Shown here: piece after piece, positions 32,622 through 41,313 of the stretch
Layout: every line of letters starts with the position of its first letter
Numbering within the stretch: the stretch's first letter is position 1
Assembly (NCBI GenBank): GCA_005768755.1
Contig: VAFL01000009.1
Location: forward strand, 1-64,000
Reading direction: 5' to 3'
Origin: Paracoccus denitrificans
GTDB lineage: Bacteria > Pseudomonadota > Alphaproteobacteria > Rhodobacterales > Rhodobacteraceae
Length of the DNA: 64,000 nucleotides
Made by a program: the position numbers and the translations under genes
The notes under the pieces: generated by a model
What the model was told of the DNA's origin: nothing
Database searches by the model: none
What the model saw: only the letters and a program-made list of their open reading frames with translations

Positions 32622-33388
32622 TGCCGGCGCCAAAAAACCATTTCAAGCAGCGCCTGCTGGCGGGTGAAACCCAGCTTGGCCTGTGGATGAGCCTTGCCAG
32701 CCCCATCACCGCAGAGGCGCTGTCGCTGCTGGGTTTCGACTGGCTGCTGTTCGACACCGAACACGCCCCGGTCGAAATCGCGCAATTGCAGGCACTGTTG
32801 CAGGCGGCGGCCGTTGGAAGCGCGCATTGCGCCGCGCGCCCCGCATGGAACGATAAAGTTCTGATCAAGCGCGTCCTGGATGTCGGGGCGCAGACCTTGC
32901 TTGTGCCCTTCGTCCAGAATGCCGAGGAAGCCGCCGCTGCTGTTGCGGCCACCCGTTACCCCCCCGGCGGTATTCGCGGCGTCGCGGGCGGGACGCGCGC
33001 CAGCCGATACGGGACCGAGCCGGATTACCTTATGACCGCGAACGCCGAGATCTGCACAATCGTCCAGATCGAGACCCGCGCCGCTCTGGCACAGATCGAG
33101 GCGATTTGCGCTGTGGATGGCGTCGATGGGGTCTTTATCGGGCCATCCGATCTTTCCGCTTCGCTGGGTCATCTGGGCAATCCATCCGCGCCACAGGTGC
33201 AGGATCAGCTGCGACTGGCCGCCGAAAAGGTCATCGCCTGCGGCAAGTCACCCGGCATCCTTGCCACCACTGTCACGGACGCAAAACGCTATCGCGAGAT
33301 GGGTTATCGCTTCATCGCCTGCGGCGTTGATCTGGGGCTTCTGGCAGGCGCGGCACGGGAGGTGCTGGCGCAAATGAACACGGATTGA
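32621..33388 (+). CDS. hpaI: 4-hydroxy-2-oxo-heptane-1,7-dioate aldolase (HpaI)-like
   Basis: A 255-residue HpcH/HpaI-family class II pyruvate aldolase. Key regions match HpaI: FDTEHAPVEI, AARPAWND (active-site Arg), VGAQTLLVPFVQNAEEA, TRYPPGGIRGV, VQIETR and GVDGVFIGPSDLSA with metal-binding Glu/Asp. It releases pyruvate and an aldehyde acid (succinic semialdehyde in the known pathway). One-base overlap with the hydratase gene. Last gene of the catabolic cluster; the gap 33389-33511 holds a short CCGCC/GGCGG stem and no gene. Confidence 0.87.
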   Translation: MPAPKNHFKQRLLAGETQLGLWMSLASPITAEALSLLGFDWLLFDTEHAPVEIAQLQALLQAAAVGSAHCAARPAWNDKVLIKRVLDVGAQTLLVPFVQNAEEAAAAVAATRYPPGGIRGVAGGTRASRYGTEPDYLMTANAEICTIVQIETRAALAQIEAICAVDGVDGVFIGPSDLSASLGHLGNPSAPQVQDQLRLAAEKVIACGKSPGILATTVTDAKRYREMGYRFIACGVDLGLLAGAAREVLAQMNTD

Positions 33389-33511
33389 AGGATCCAGCGC
33401 CGACCGGTCCGCATGTGCAGCCTTCCGTCGCATTTGCCTGTTGAATCCTGACGCACGCCGATTCCGATTGGCGACAGGGGTGCCCCGCCGCTGCATGGCG
33501 GCACTGCCAGT

Positions 33512-34609
33512 CTAGGCGGACTGCGCGTAACCCCCGTTATAGCCCTCGCTTTTTCTTCGGATGCGCGAATGCTCGACAATCCTTTCGCGGGCGATCCCGC
33601 GAAACTCTTCAATCGATGAATGGCCCATACGTTCCAGATAGTCGGCAAGATCGCCGGTCAGTTCCTTGATCAGGTTTGTGCCGACGCCGCCGCTGCCCTT
33701 GTCTTCCATAGCCGCGGTGCAGACCTGAAGGTTTCCGGCGCCGTGCACGATAAAGTTGAAAGCCTCGCGAAAACCGCGGATACCGCCAATGCCGGAAATC
33801 GCCTTGTCGGGGAACGCGCGCGAGATATCAGAAACCCGCTGCAACGCCTGATGCAGGATCGCCAACCCACCCAGGCCGCCCGAGGTGACGAAGCCATCTA
33901 CCTCAACCTCGAATTTCAGGGTCTCGGGGTCCATCAGCGGCAGGGACGGGAAGGTATTGCAAAGCGAGATCGAGGCCGCGCCCGCCTCATATGCCGCCCT
34001 GGCCCCGTCGACGAGCGAAGACGAGGATGGCGTCAGCTTGACCCAGATCGGCACGGAAACCGCTTCGGTCACGGCCGTCATCACCTGCCGGATGATGGCT
34101 TCGTCATTGGCGATATGCGCGCCCATGTCCTTGCGGTCCATATGCGGGCAGGACATGTTCAACTCGATCGCGTCGCATCCGGCATCCACGACCGCCCGCG
34201 CAAGCTTGCGCCAATGGTCCATCTCCTCCTCATTGCCGGCACCGGCCATGATTGATCCGATCAGCATACGATCCGGGTAGGTGGTCTTGATCTCCTCCAG
34301 ATCGGGCAGCCACTGGTCCAGCGGTTGATCGGAAATCAGTTCCCAGTTCCAGGACGAGTGCGACACCGTGTCAGGTCGCTTGTAGCGCGAGACGTAAGGC
34401 TTCGTCTCGCTGGCGCGCTGATAAATGGTCTTGGGGCCGGCAACGTTTTCGACCGGGTGCATGCCGATGGTCTTGGTCACGACACCGCCCCAACCAGCCT
34501 CGAAGGCTTTCATGATCTTGGCCTTGCTTTCCGTCGGCGGCGCAGAGGCCAGGACGAAGGGATTCACGAACTGAAGACCGGTGAACTCGGTGGCAAGCTG
34601 GGACGACAT
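33512..34609 (-). CDS. PreA-like dihydropyrimidine dehydrogenase FMN domain protein, without ferredoxin domain
   Basis: A 365-residue TIM-barrel flavoprotein of the dihydroorotate dehydrogenase superfamily: FVNPFVLASAPPTESKAKIM, GGVVTKTIGMHP, IGSIMAGAGNEEE, ELNMSCPHM, VPIWVKLTPS and SGIGGIRG. This is the PreA/DPD catalytic domain, including the characteristic NMSCPH. Bacterial PreA normally continues with two 4Fe-4S clusters; here the protein ends at GYNGGYAQSA with no Cys clusters, and no preT is adjacent. AGGAG precedes the ATG at 34609. The electron donor is unknown. The upstream gap 34610-34903 shows no gene. Confidence 0.78.
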   Translation of the reverse strand: MSSQLATEFTGLQFVNPFVLASAPPTESKAKIMKAFEAGWGGVVTKTIGMHPVENVAGPKTIYQRASETKPYVSRYKRPDTVSHSSWNWELISDQPLDQWLPDLEEIKTTYPDRMLIGSIMAGAGNEEEMDHWRKLARAVVDAGCDAIELNMSCPHMDRKDMGAHIANDEAIIRQVMTAVTEAVSVPIWVKLTPSSSSLVDGARAAYEAGAASISLCNTFPSLPLMDPETLKFEVEVDGFVTSGGLGGLAILHQALQRVSDISRAFPDKAISGIGGIRGFREAFNFIVHGAGNLQVCTAAMEDKGSGGVGTNLIKELTGDLADYLERMGHSSIEEFRGIARERIVEHSRIRRKSEGYNGGYAQSA

Positions 34610-34903
34610 GGCGCACTCCTGCGTTTCTCTCACCATGAACGCCGTTTTTTACCAATCAGTCAATAATTCTGTTGCACCCGCGCCATGACCCCACAAAAGC
34701 GCAGGCAATCAATGCGGCGCTGATCAAAACATAAGCAGATGGGCCTGCCCGCCATTTTTCGGGCGATACATCCTGTTCCTGCGCTTGCCACCGCTAAGAA
34801 CGCAGCCGGAAGCGTCGTCCTTCTGAACGCGGATGGCACAACGCTTCACGCACGCCTGAGCCATGCCGGTCGTCGGCGCTTGCGATACGCGGCTGAACCG
34901 GGG

Positions 34904-35878
34904 CTATTGCGTGAAGCGATAGGTGATGGTTTCGGCGAATATCTCGCCAGGGCGCAGGGTTGCGTCGGGGAAATCGGGCCGGTTCGGCGCGTCTGGCCAG
35001 GCCTGCGCCTCCAACGCAATGCCTGCATGACTTTGATAGATACGTCCGCCATGGCCGGGCACGGCGTCAATATAGGCGCCGTCATAAATCTGAAGCCCGC
35101 AGGTGGTGGCCTCGACTGTCATGGTCAGGCCGTTCGTTCCGGATAATTCGGCCACCCGGCGCAGAGGACGGCGACCGCGGGACAAGCAGAAATTGTGGTC
35201 CAGGCCGGTGGTCCCGATCTGCCTTTGTGACCGGAAGTCAAACGCCGTCCCCGCGACGGGTGCAATGTCGCCGATCGGGATCAGGTCATCATCGACAGGC
35301 AGGTAGCTTTCTGCCGCGACGCAAAGGCGATGGTTGCGAATGTCGCCGGTCCCGTCCAGATCGAACAGGCCATGATGGGTCAGGCTGCACGGCGTCGCCG
35401 CATCGCTTTGCGCAGACAGTTCAAACGTCAAAGCGTCCCGAGAAAGGCTGATCTGCGCCCGCATGTCGATCCGTCCGGGAAAGCCCATATGTCCGTCGCC
35501 AAGCGTCAGGGCCAGACGGACATCGGTCTCCGATGCGTTCTCGATCCGCCATAGGTGAACATCGGCACCGTCAGCGCCGCCGTGCAGGCAATGCCGGCCA
35601 CGGAAATTGCGGTCGGTCTGAAAACTTTGCCCGTCCAGCACAAAATGACCGCCGGCGATGCGATTGGCGAAGCGCCCGACGATGGCGCCGAAATAGCGCG
35701 CCTTGCCAAGGTATTGGGCGATATCGGGACAACCCAGAATCACGGAATGAGCGACCCCTTCGATCCACAGACCCTGCACGATCGCCCCCAAGGTCAGAAT
35801 GTCCGCGCGCATCGGGCCATTGCGCAATGTAATCCGTTCAACCGCGCGGCCGTCGGGCAGGGTGCCTGCGATTTCCAT
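34904..35878 (-). CDS. galM: Aldose 1-epimerase (galactose mutarotase)
   Basis: A 324-residue GalM-family mutarotase with conserved NRIAGGHFVLDG, GGADGADVHLW, the catalytic His in LTHHGLFDLDG and catalytic Glu in IALEAQAWPDAP. It interconverts alpha and beta anomers of an aldose so that the sugar 1-dehydrogenase and importer receive the right anomer. The start could also be TTG at 35884, overlapping the lactonase stop. Last gene of the leftward ytfQRT-yjfF operon. Confidence 0.85.
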   Translation of the reverse strand: MEIAGTLPDGRAVERITLRNGPMRADILTLGAIVQGLWIEGVAHSVILGCPDIAQYLGKARYFGAIVGRFANRIAGGHFVLDGQSFQTDRNFRGRHCLHGGADGADVHLWRIENASETDVRLALTLGDGHMGFPGRIDMRAQISLSRDALTFELSAQSDAATPCSLTHHGLFDLDGTGDIRNHRLCVAAESYLPVDDDLIPIGDIAPVAGTAFDFRSQRQIGTTGLDHNFCLSRGRRPLRRVAELSGTNGLTMTVEATTCGLQIYDGAYIDAVPGHGGRIYQSHAGIALEAQAWPDAPNRPDFPDATLRPGEIFAETITYRFTQ

Positions 35879-35880
35879 TT

Positions 35881-36723
35881 TCAAAGAATCACCCTTGGTT
35901 CAGGCAGACCGGCCACTGACGCACGCATCAGATAAGTCAGACCCTGCGCGCTGTCCGGGCTTTCAATATCCTGACGCGCGGTCGTCACCAGCACGTCGCA
36001 CATGTCGCTGCCCCCGTAACTTGGGCAAGTGCTGTGAAGACCGCCGACCGCCATATCGTCCAACCTTTCCCCCCGCTGTGAAAATCGAACGACCTTGCCC
36101 GCCCCCCAGCATGCCACGCAGATCGCGCCTGCGCTGTCGATCACCGCGCCGTCAGGGGACAGTCCCATTGCGGACAGATCGAGGAACGGCTTCGGATCGC
36201 CCACAGGCCAGCCGTCGTCATCCAGTTGCCATGTCCAGACGCGGTTGACAGCCGTGTCGGCGAAATAGGCAAGCGTGCCGTCAGGGCTGAAACAGATTGC
36301 ATTGGGGATCGTGATGGGCGCGATCAGTTGCCGGACCTCGCCACGAAAGTACCTGTAGATCGCGCCTCGTCCAGTCTCTGCGCTTTTGCCCATTGTCCCG
36401 ATCCAGAAGCCGCCCTGCCGGTCTGCGCGTCCGTCATTCGACCTTGTTCCAAAGTCATCCGCCTCGATTGCGGCCAGGGCTTCCATGCTTCCATCGCGCA
36501 GATCCAGCACGGCCAGCCCGCCCTCGCTGGCGATCAGCAAACGGTCGCGATCAACCCAGCCTGCGGCAGACGCCATATCGTCAAAGCGCCATTCAAGGGG
36601 CCCGTTCGCATCGCGCGACAGCATGCGGCGGCCGATGATGTCGAACCAGAAGAACTGCTGACGAACCGGATGCCAGAGCGGGCCTTCGCCCAGTTCGCAG
36701 GGGCGATCATCGAAAACCGTCAC
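35881..36723 (-). CDS. SMP-30/gluconolactonase family lactonase
   Basis: A 280-residue six-bladed beta-propeller of the SMP-30/LRE family. Landmarks: CELGEGPLWHP (metal-binding Glu), NDGRADRQGGFWIGTM, IPNAICFSPDGTLAYFADT and LSPDGAVIDSAG with conserved metal-ligand Asn/Asp. It would hydrolyse the aldono-lactone made by the sugar dehydrogenase at 41314-42237. The start is GTG, overlapping the yjfF stop as GTGA. Confidence 0.83.
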   Translation of the reverse strand: MTVFDDRPCELGEGPLWHPVRQQFFWFDIIGRRMLSRDANGPLEWRFDDMASAAGWVDRDRLLIASEGGLAVLDLRDGSMEALAAIEADDFGTRSNDGRADRQGGFWIGTMGKSAETGRGAIYRYFRGEVRQLIAPITIPNAICFSPDGTLAYFADTAVNRVWTWQLDDDGWPVGDPKPFLDLSAMGLSPDGAVIDSAGAICVACWGAGKVVRFSQRGERLDDMAVGGLHSTCPSYGGSDMCDVLVTTARQDIESPDSAQGLTYLMRASVAGLPEPRVIL

Positions 36724-37694
36724 GCTGCGACCCCGCCTAGCCGGGATTGCGACAGTTTCAGCAGGCCCTTCTGCAGCAGAATGAAGACCAGCAGTAGAAT
36801 GCCGATCACGATCTTCGTCCACCAGCTGGACAGCGTGCCGTCAAACACGATGTAGGTCTGGATCAGCCCCATCGTCATGACGCCGACCAATGTCCCAAAC
36901 ATATAACCCGCCCCGCCCGTCAACAGCGTACCGCCGATGACCACGGCCGCGATGGCTGTCAGTTCGGTCCCCACCGTCGCCAGCGAATAGCCCGAGCCGG
37001 TATAGATCGAGAAAACGATCCCCGACAACCCCGCCATCAGCCCCGAAAACGCATAGACCAGAACCGTAGTCTGGCCCTGACGAACGCCCATCAGCCTTGC
37101 CGTCGCCTCACCTCCGCCAAGGGCGTAGACGCTGACGCCAAAGCGGGTTCTGTGGGCGATGATGATGCCCGCCAGTACCGTCAGCAGCATCACGACACCA
37201 ATCAGCGTCAGCCGCCCCTTGCCCGGCATCAGCCAATAGGCGTCCTGCAGGACATCATAGAAAGAATGCTGGATCGGCACGGAATCGATCGACAGCATAT
37301 AGGCAGCGCCGCGCGCCAGGAACATGCCCGCAAGCGTCACGATGAATGCGGGCATGGCCAGCCGATAGATCAGGAAACCCATCGCCGCGCCAAATGCAGT
37401 GCTCAAGGTAAGCAGCATCGCGAAGACGATCAGCGGATGCAGCCCGGTATCGCGCAGCATCACCGCAATGAAAACACCTGAAAAGGCGATGACGCTGCCA
37501 ACGGACAGGTCGATCCCACCTGACAGGATCACCAGCGTCATCCCCACCGCAACGATCCCGAGATAAGCGTTGTCGGTCAGCAGATTGCCCACGACCCGCG
37601 TTGACAGGATGTTCGGAAACTGAAGCCAGCACAGAAGATAAGCCAGAAGGAAGATGACAACGGTGGCATAAAGCGGCAGGGCGCGGGTGTTCAT
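36720..37694 (-). CDS. yjfF: Galactofuranose-type ABC transporter permease YjfF
   Basis: A 324-residue RbsC-family permease close to E. coli YjfF: NLLTDNAYLGIVAVGMTLVILSGGIDLSVGS, GRLTLIGV, HRTRFGVSVYALGG and YIVFDGTLSSWWTKI. Partners YtfT in a heterodimeric membrane unit. Overlaps ytfT upstream and the lactonase gene downstream. Confidence 0.9.
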   Translation of the reverse strand: MNTRALPLYATVVIFLLAYLLCWLQFPNILSTRVVGNLLTDNAYLGIVAVGMTLVILSGGIDLSVGSVIAFSGVFIAVMLRDTGLHPLIVFAMLLTLSTAFGAAMGFLIYRLAMPAFIVTLAGMFLARGAAYMLSIDSVPIQHSFYDVLQDAYWLMPGKGRLTLIGVVMLLTVLAGIIIAHRTRFGVSVYALGGGEATARLMGVRQGQTTVLVYAFSGLMAGLSGIVFSIYTGSGYSLATVGTELTAIAAVVIGGTLLTGGAGYMFGTLVGVMTMGLIQTYIVFDGTLSSWWTKIVIGILLLVFILLQKGLLKLSQSRLGGVAA

Positions 37695-38713
37695 GGCTCG
37701 CTCCTCGGCTGGGGTGCGGGTTCGCGCAGGGCACGCCGGCTGTCACGCCAGAACCGCCACTCGGTCGCCATGCGCGGCGATTGCAGGACCAGGATGACCA
37801 GCACCAGCACCGCCTTGATGACCAGATTGTATTCCGGCGGAAAGCCCGCCAGCAGCACGCCCGTGTCGATGGTCTGGATGATCAGCGCCCCCAAGAGTGA
37901 AGCGATGATCGAGAACCGGCCGCCAAGAAGCGAATTGCCACCGATCACCACCGCCAGAATGGCGTCCAGTTCCAGCCACAGACCTGCATTATTGGCATCT
38001 GCGCCGCGAATGTCGGCGGTGACGATCACACCCGCAAGCGCTGCGCACAGGCCAGCAAACACATAGACGGCGATCAACAGCACTGTCGCGTTGACACCAG
38101 CAAGCGCGCTGGCGCGGCGATTGATGCCGATCGCCTCGATCAGAAGGCCAAGCGCCGTGCGCCGCATCAGGACCGCGACCCCGATTCCAGTCAGCAGCCA
38201 GATCCACGCGGGCACCGGCAGACCAACCAATGTGCCAGAACCGATATGGGCAAAGGCAGGATCGCTGAATGTCAGAATGCGCCCTTCGGTGATCAGTTGC
38301 GCGATGCCGCGCCCCATCGTCATCAGGATCAGCGTTGCCACGAAAGGCTGGATGCCCACGACAGCGACAAGCGTGCCGTTCCACAAACCCGCCAACGCCC
38401 CGGCGCCAAGCGCCATCAGCAGGGCTGGCAAGACCCCCATGCCACCCGCAATCGCGGACGCCGCAACCGCGCCGCAGATCGCCATCGTGGTGCCGACTGA
38501 CAGATCGATCCCCTTCGTCGCGATCACCAGCGTCATGCCGACAGATAGAAGCGCCACCGGCGCCACGCGCTTCAACACGTCGATCACCGGGCCGACCAAC
38601 CGGCCGTCGTTGTAGGAAATGTTGAGAAAGCCGGGGAAGAAGATCGTCACCAACAGCGTCAGCGCGGCAAGCGCGATCAGTTGCGGGGCGAGGCGCTTGA
38701 GAATCTGCATCAC
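37691..38713 (-). CDS. ytfT: Galactofuranose-type ABC transporter permease YtfT
   Basis: A 340-residue permease matching YtfT: DGRLVGPVIDVLKRVAPVALLSVGMTLVIATKGIDLS, IQPFVATLILMTMGRGIAQLITEG, ADIRGADANNAGLWLELDAILAVVIGG and SGFPPE-like AGFPPEYN. Overlaps ytfR by an ATGA junction. Confidence 0.9.
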   Translation of the reverse strand: MMQILKRLAPQLIALAALTLLVTIFFPGFLNISYNDGRLVGPVIDVLKRVAPVALLSVGMTLVIATKGIDLSVGTTMAICGAVAASAIAGGMGVLPALLMALGAGALAGLWNGTLVAVVGIQPFVATLILMTMGRGIAQLITEGRILTFSDPAFAHIGSGTLVGLPVPAWIWLLTGIGVAVLMRRTALGLLIEAIGINRRASALAGVNATVLLIAVYVFAGLCAALAGVIVTADIRGADANNAGLWLELDAILAVVIGGNSLLGGRFSIIASLLGALIIQTIDTGVLLAGFPPEYNLVIKAVLVLVILVLQSPRMATEWRFWRDSRRALREPAPQPRSEP

Positions 38714-40218
38714 GCGGCCCTGCCGTTCGGTTCGTGGCTGGCTATCGCCCGCATGATCTCGTCGCCGGTCACGCGCGGCCCCTCCAGCTCGGCGACAAAG
38801 CGGCGGTCGCGCAACACCATCACCCGGTCAGCCACTGCAACCAATTCGTCAATCTCGCTGCTGATGACCAGCACCGACATACCCGCTTCGGTCAGTTGAT
38901 GAATAAGGCGCAGAATTTCGGCATGGGCGCCCACATCAATCCCGCGCGTCGGCTCATCAAGGATCAGGAAGCGCGGATTCATCGCCAGCCAGCGGGCCAG
39001 AACCACTTTCTGCTGATTGCCACCGGAAAGATCACCAATGGCCTTTTCGCGACCCGAGGTCCGGATATCCAACTTCTGGATATAGTCATCGGCCAAGCGG
39101 TTCTGCTCGGCCCGTGAGACGGGGCGGGCCCAGCCCCTTTGCGCCTGAAGCGCGAGGACGATGTTCTCGCGGATCGAAAGATCGGCGACAATTCCATCGG
39201 TCTTGCGATCTTCGGGCGCAAAACCGAACCCTTCGGCAATGGCTGCACGCGGCGATTTCAGGTCCAGCTCTCCGTTTGCATCGCTGGCTTTGCCGGACTG
39301 GGCAGGTCGCAGCCCGAACATGAGTTCGGCACTTTCGGTGCGGCCCGATCCCAGCAATCCTGCCAATCCCACCACCTCGCCCTTGCCAACGGACATGTCG
39401 AAAGGTTCGATCACGCCACGGCGACCGAAGTTCGTGAAACGCAGCAATTCGGGAAGCGCCACATGCGGCGCACCGGCGGCCAGGTCATCCACCTGATCCT
39501 CGAGTTCGCGGCCAAGCATGTGTTCGATCAGCGAAACACGGTTCAGACCGGCGGTCTTTTCCGTCACCACCTTGCGACCGTTTCGCAGCACCGTCACGCG
39601 GTCGGTCAACGCGAACACCTGGTCAAGAAAATGCGAGACGAACACGATACCAAGTCCACGATCGCGCAGCCCGCGCACCACGTCAAAGACCATGCGGACC
39701 TCTGCCGCGTCCAGGCTTGCGGTGGGTTCATCAAGGATCAACACCTTGCCCGAAAGCGACACCGCCCGCGCGATTGCGATGATCTGCTGAATGGCGACCG
39801 AGTAGTTGCCAAGATCGCGGTCAACGTCGATCTCCAGCCCGTATTGGCGCAGCATGTCACGCGCGGCCTGCCGGATCGCACGGCTATCTATCATCCCGAA
39901 ACGGCGCGGCTCTCGACCGAACATCAGATTCTGCGCCACAGTCAGGTTGGGCAGCAGATTCACTTCCTGATAGACCGTGCCAATGCCCAGATCCTGCGCC
40001 TCTACGGTGGAACGCGGATCAATCTCGGTTCCGTCCAGCGTGATCGTGCCTGCATCGCGGCGATACGCGCCGGTCAGACATTTGATCAGCGTCGACTTTC
40101 CGGCACCGTTTTCGCCCAGAAGGGCATGAACTTCGCCCGCAGCCAGATCGAAATCGACATGGTCGAGCGCGACCGTGCCGGGAAAACCCTTGGTCAGGGA
40201 GCGAATGGATAGCAGCAT
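38710..40218 (-). CDS. ytfR: Galactofuranose-type ABC transporter ATPase YtfR
   Basis: A 502-residue double ABC ATPase. First domain: Walker A GENGAGKST, Walker B VLILDEPTASLD; second: degenerate Walker A (GLLGSGRTE), signature LSGGNQQKV, Walker B FLILDEPTRGID. Strong YtfR flavour in FPGTVALDHVDFDL, GTVYQEVNLLPNLTVAQNLMFGREP and FAPEDRKTDGIV. Follows ytfQ after a stem-loop. Confidence 0.9.
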   Translation of the reverse strand: MLLSIRSLTKGFPGTVALDHVDFDLAAGEVHALLGENGAGKSTLIKCLTGAYRRDAGTITLDGTEIDPRSTVEAQDLGIGTVYQEVNLLPNLTVAQNLMFGREPRRFGMIDSRAIRQAARDMLRQYGLEIDVDRDLGNYSVAIQQIIAIARAVSLSGKVLILDEPTASLDAAEVRMVFDVVRGLRDRGLGIVFVSHFLDQVFALTDRVTVLRNGRKVVTEKTAGLNRVSLIEHMLGRELEDQVDDLAAGAPHVALPELLRFTNFGRRGVIEPFDMSVGKGEVVGLAGLLGSGRTESAELMFGLRPAQSGKASDANGELDLKSPRAAIAEGFGFAPEDRKTDGIVADLSIRENIVLALQAQRGWARPVSRAEQNRLADDYIQKLDIRTSGREKAIGDLSGGNQQKVVLARWLAMNPRFLILDEPTRGIDVGAHAEILRLIHQLTEAGMSVLVISSEIDELVAVADRVMVLRDRRFVAELEGPRVTGDEIMRAIASHEPNGRAA

Positions 40219-40244
40219 GACACAGCCCTTGTCCTGCGAATGCT

Positions 40245-40271
40245 GCCGGGCGGCGCCAAGGGCCGCCCGGC
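40245..40271 (-). terminator. Strong stem-loop between ytfQ and ytfR
   Basis: A perfect 10-bp stem (40245-40254 with 40262-40271) with a 7-base loop in the short ytfQ-ytfR gap. No U-tract. Probably stabilises the binding-protein transcript or partly terminates. Confidence 0.55.
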
Positions 40272-40278
40272 TTTCACC

Positions 40279-41238
40279 TCAGTAGCCCAGACCCTTGCGG
40301 GCCTCGTATTCTCCGGCCGGATCGTCTGCCTGCGTGAACAGCTTGGATTCGGTCTGGATGAATTTTTCGGGCATGGTGCCGTCGGCCCAATAAGCCTCCA
40401 GCGCGTCGAAGGCGGGGCCGGCCATGTTGGGGGTCAACTCGACCGTCGCGTTCGCTTCCCCGTTCGCCATGGCCTGGAAGATATCGGGCACCCCGTCGAT
40501 CGAAACGACAAGAATATCCTCTCCTGGTTTCAGCCCGGCTTCCTTGATCGCCTGAATCGCGCCGACAGCCATGTCGTCGTTATGGGCGTAAAGCGCACAG
40601 ATATCGGCACCGCCGTTTTCCGCCTGCAGGAAGCTTTCCATCACTTCCTTGCCTTGCGCACGGGTGAAATCCCCGGTCTGGCTGCGGACGATTTCAAGGT
40701 TGTCGTGCCCAGAGATCGCATTTTCAAAGCCGGTCTTGCGATCAATCGCGGGGCTGGAACCGGTCGTGCCCTGCAATTCGACAATGCGGCAATCTGCATC
40801 GCCCACCTGCTCGGCCAGCCATTGCCCGGCGACCTCGCCTTCATGAACCAGGTTCGAGCCGATTGCCGTCAGATAAAGATCGTCCGCACTATCGACCTGC
40901 CGGTCAAGCAGCACCACGGGGATTTCAGCTTCCTGCGCTTCTTCCAGCACCGAATCCCATCCCGTTGCGACGACCGGGGCCAGCAGGATCGCATCGACCC
41001 CCTGCGCGATGAAAGACCGGATCGCCGCGATCTGGTTTTCCTGCCGCTGCTGCGCGTCCGAGAATTGCAGCTGATAACCGCGCTCTTCCGCCTGATTGCG
41101 GGTCAGCGTGGTTTCCGCCGCACGCCAGCCGGATTCCGATCCGATCTGGGAAAAGCCGATCACCTCGCCTTCCGCGAAGGCCGCGCCCGCCGAAAGCGCC
41201 AGTGCCGCCGTGGTCATTGTCAGAATATTGCGTTTCAT
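40279..41238 (-). CDS. ytfQ: Galactofuranose-type substrate-binding protein YtfQ
   Basis: A 319-residue periplasmic binding protein with a signal peptide ending at AAFA. It follows E. coli YtfQ nearly throughout: IGFSQIGSESGWRAAETTLT, QGVDAILLAPVVATGWDSVL, VELQGTTGSSPAIDRK, RSQTGDFTRAQGKEVMESF, AHNDDMAVGAIQAIKEAGLKPG and VELTPNMAGPAFDALE. YtfQ binds the furanose form of galactose in E. coli; arabinofuranose is a possible alternative. GGAGGAAA precedes the ATG. Confidence 0.92.
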   Translation of the reverse strand: MKRNILTMTTAALALSAGAAFAEGEVIGFSQIGSESGWRAAETTLTRNQAEERGYQLQFSDAQQRQENQIAAIRSFIAQGVDAILLAPVVATGWDSVLEEAQEAEIPVVLLDRQVDSADDLYLTAIGSNLVHEGEVAGQWLAEQVGDADCRIVELQGTTGSSPAIDRKTGFENAISGHDNLEIVRSQTGDFTRAQGKEVMESFLQAENGGADICALYAHNDDMAVGAIQAIKEAGLKPGEDILVVSIDGVPDIFQAMANGEANATVELTPNMAGPAFDALEAYWADGTMPEKFIQTESKLFTQADDPAGEYEARKGLGY

Positions 41239-41263
41239 TATTTCCTCCCTTGGTGGTCATGGC

Positions 41264-41280
41264 GGGGCAAGTGATGCCCC
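41264..41280 (-). terminator. Short hairpin between the sugar dehydrogenase and ytfQ
   Basis: A 6-bp perfect GGGGCA/TGCCCC stem with a 5-base loop in the 75-bp gap between the dehydrogenase stop and ytfQ. It may end the upstream chvE operon; a ytfQ promoter could lie in the same gap. Confidence 0.35.
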
Positions 41281-41313
41281 TTGTCTCTGTGGATGCGCGC
41301 CTGGCGTCACCCC

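Noticed and set aside
34739..35146. 135-residue plus-strand ORF before and across the galM 3' end
   Set aside because: Most of it is antisense to galM; the free part (34739-34903) has no recognisable protein and no ribosome site.
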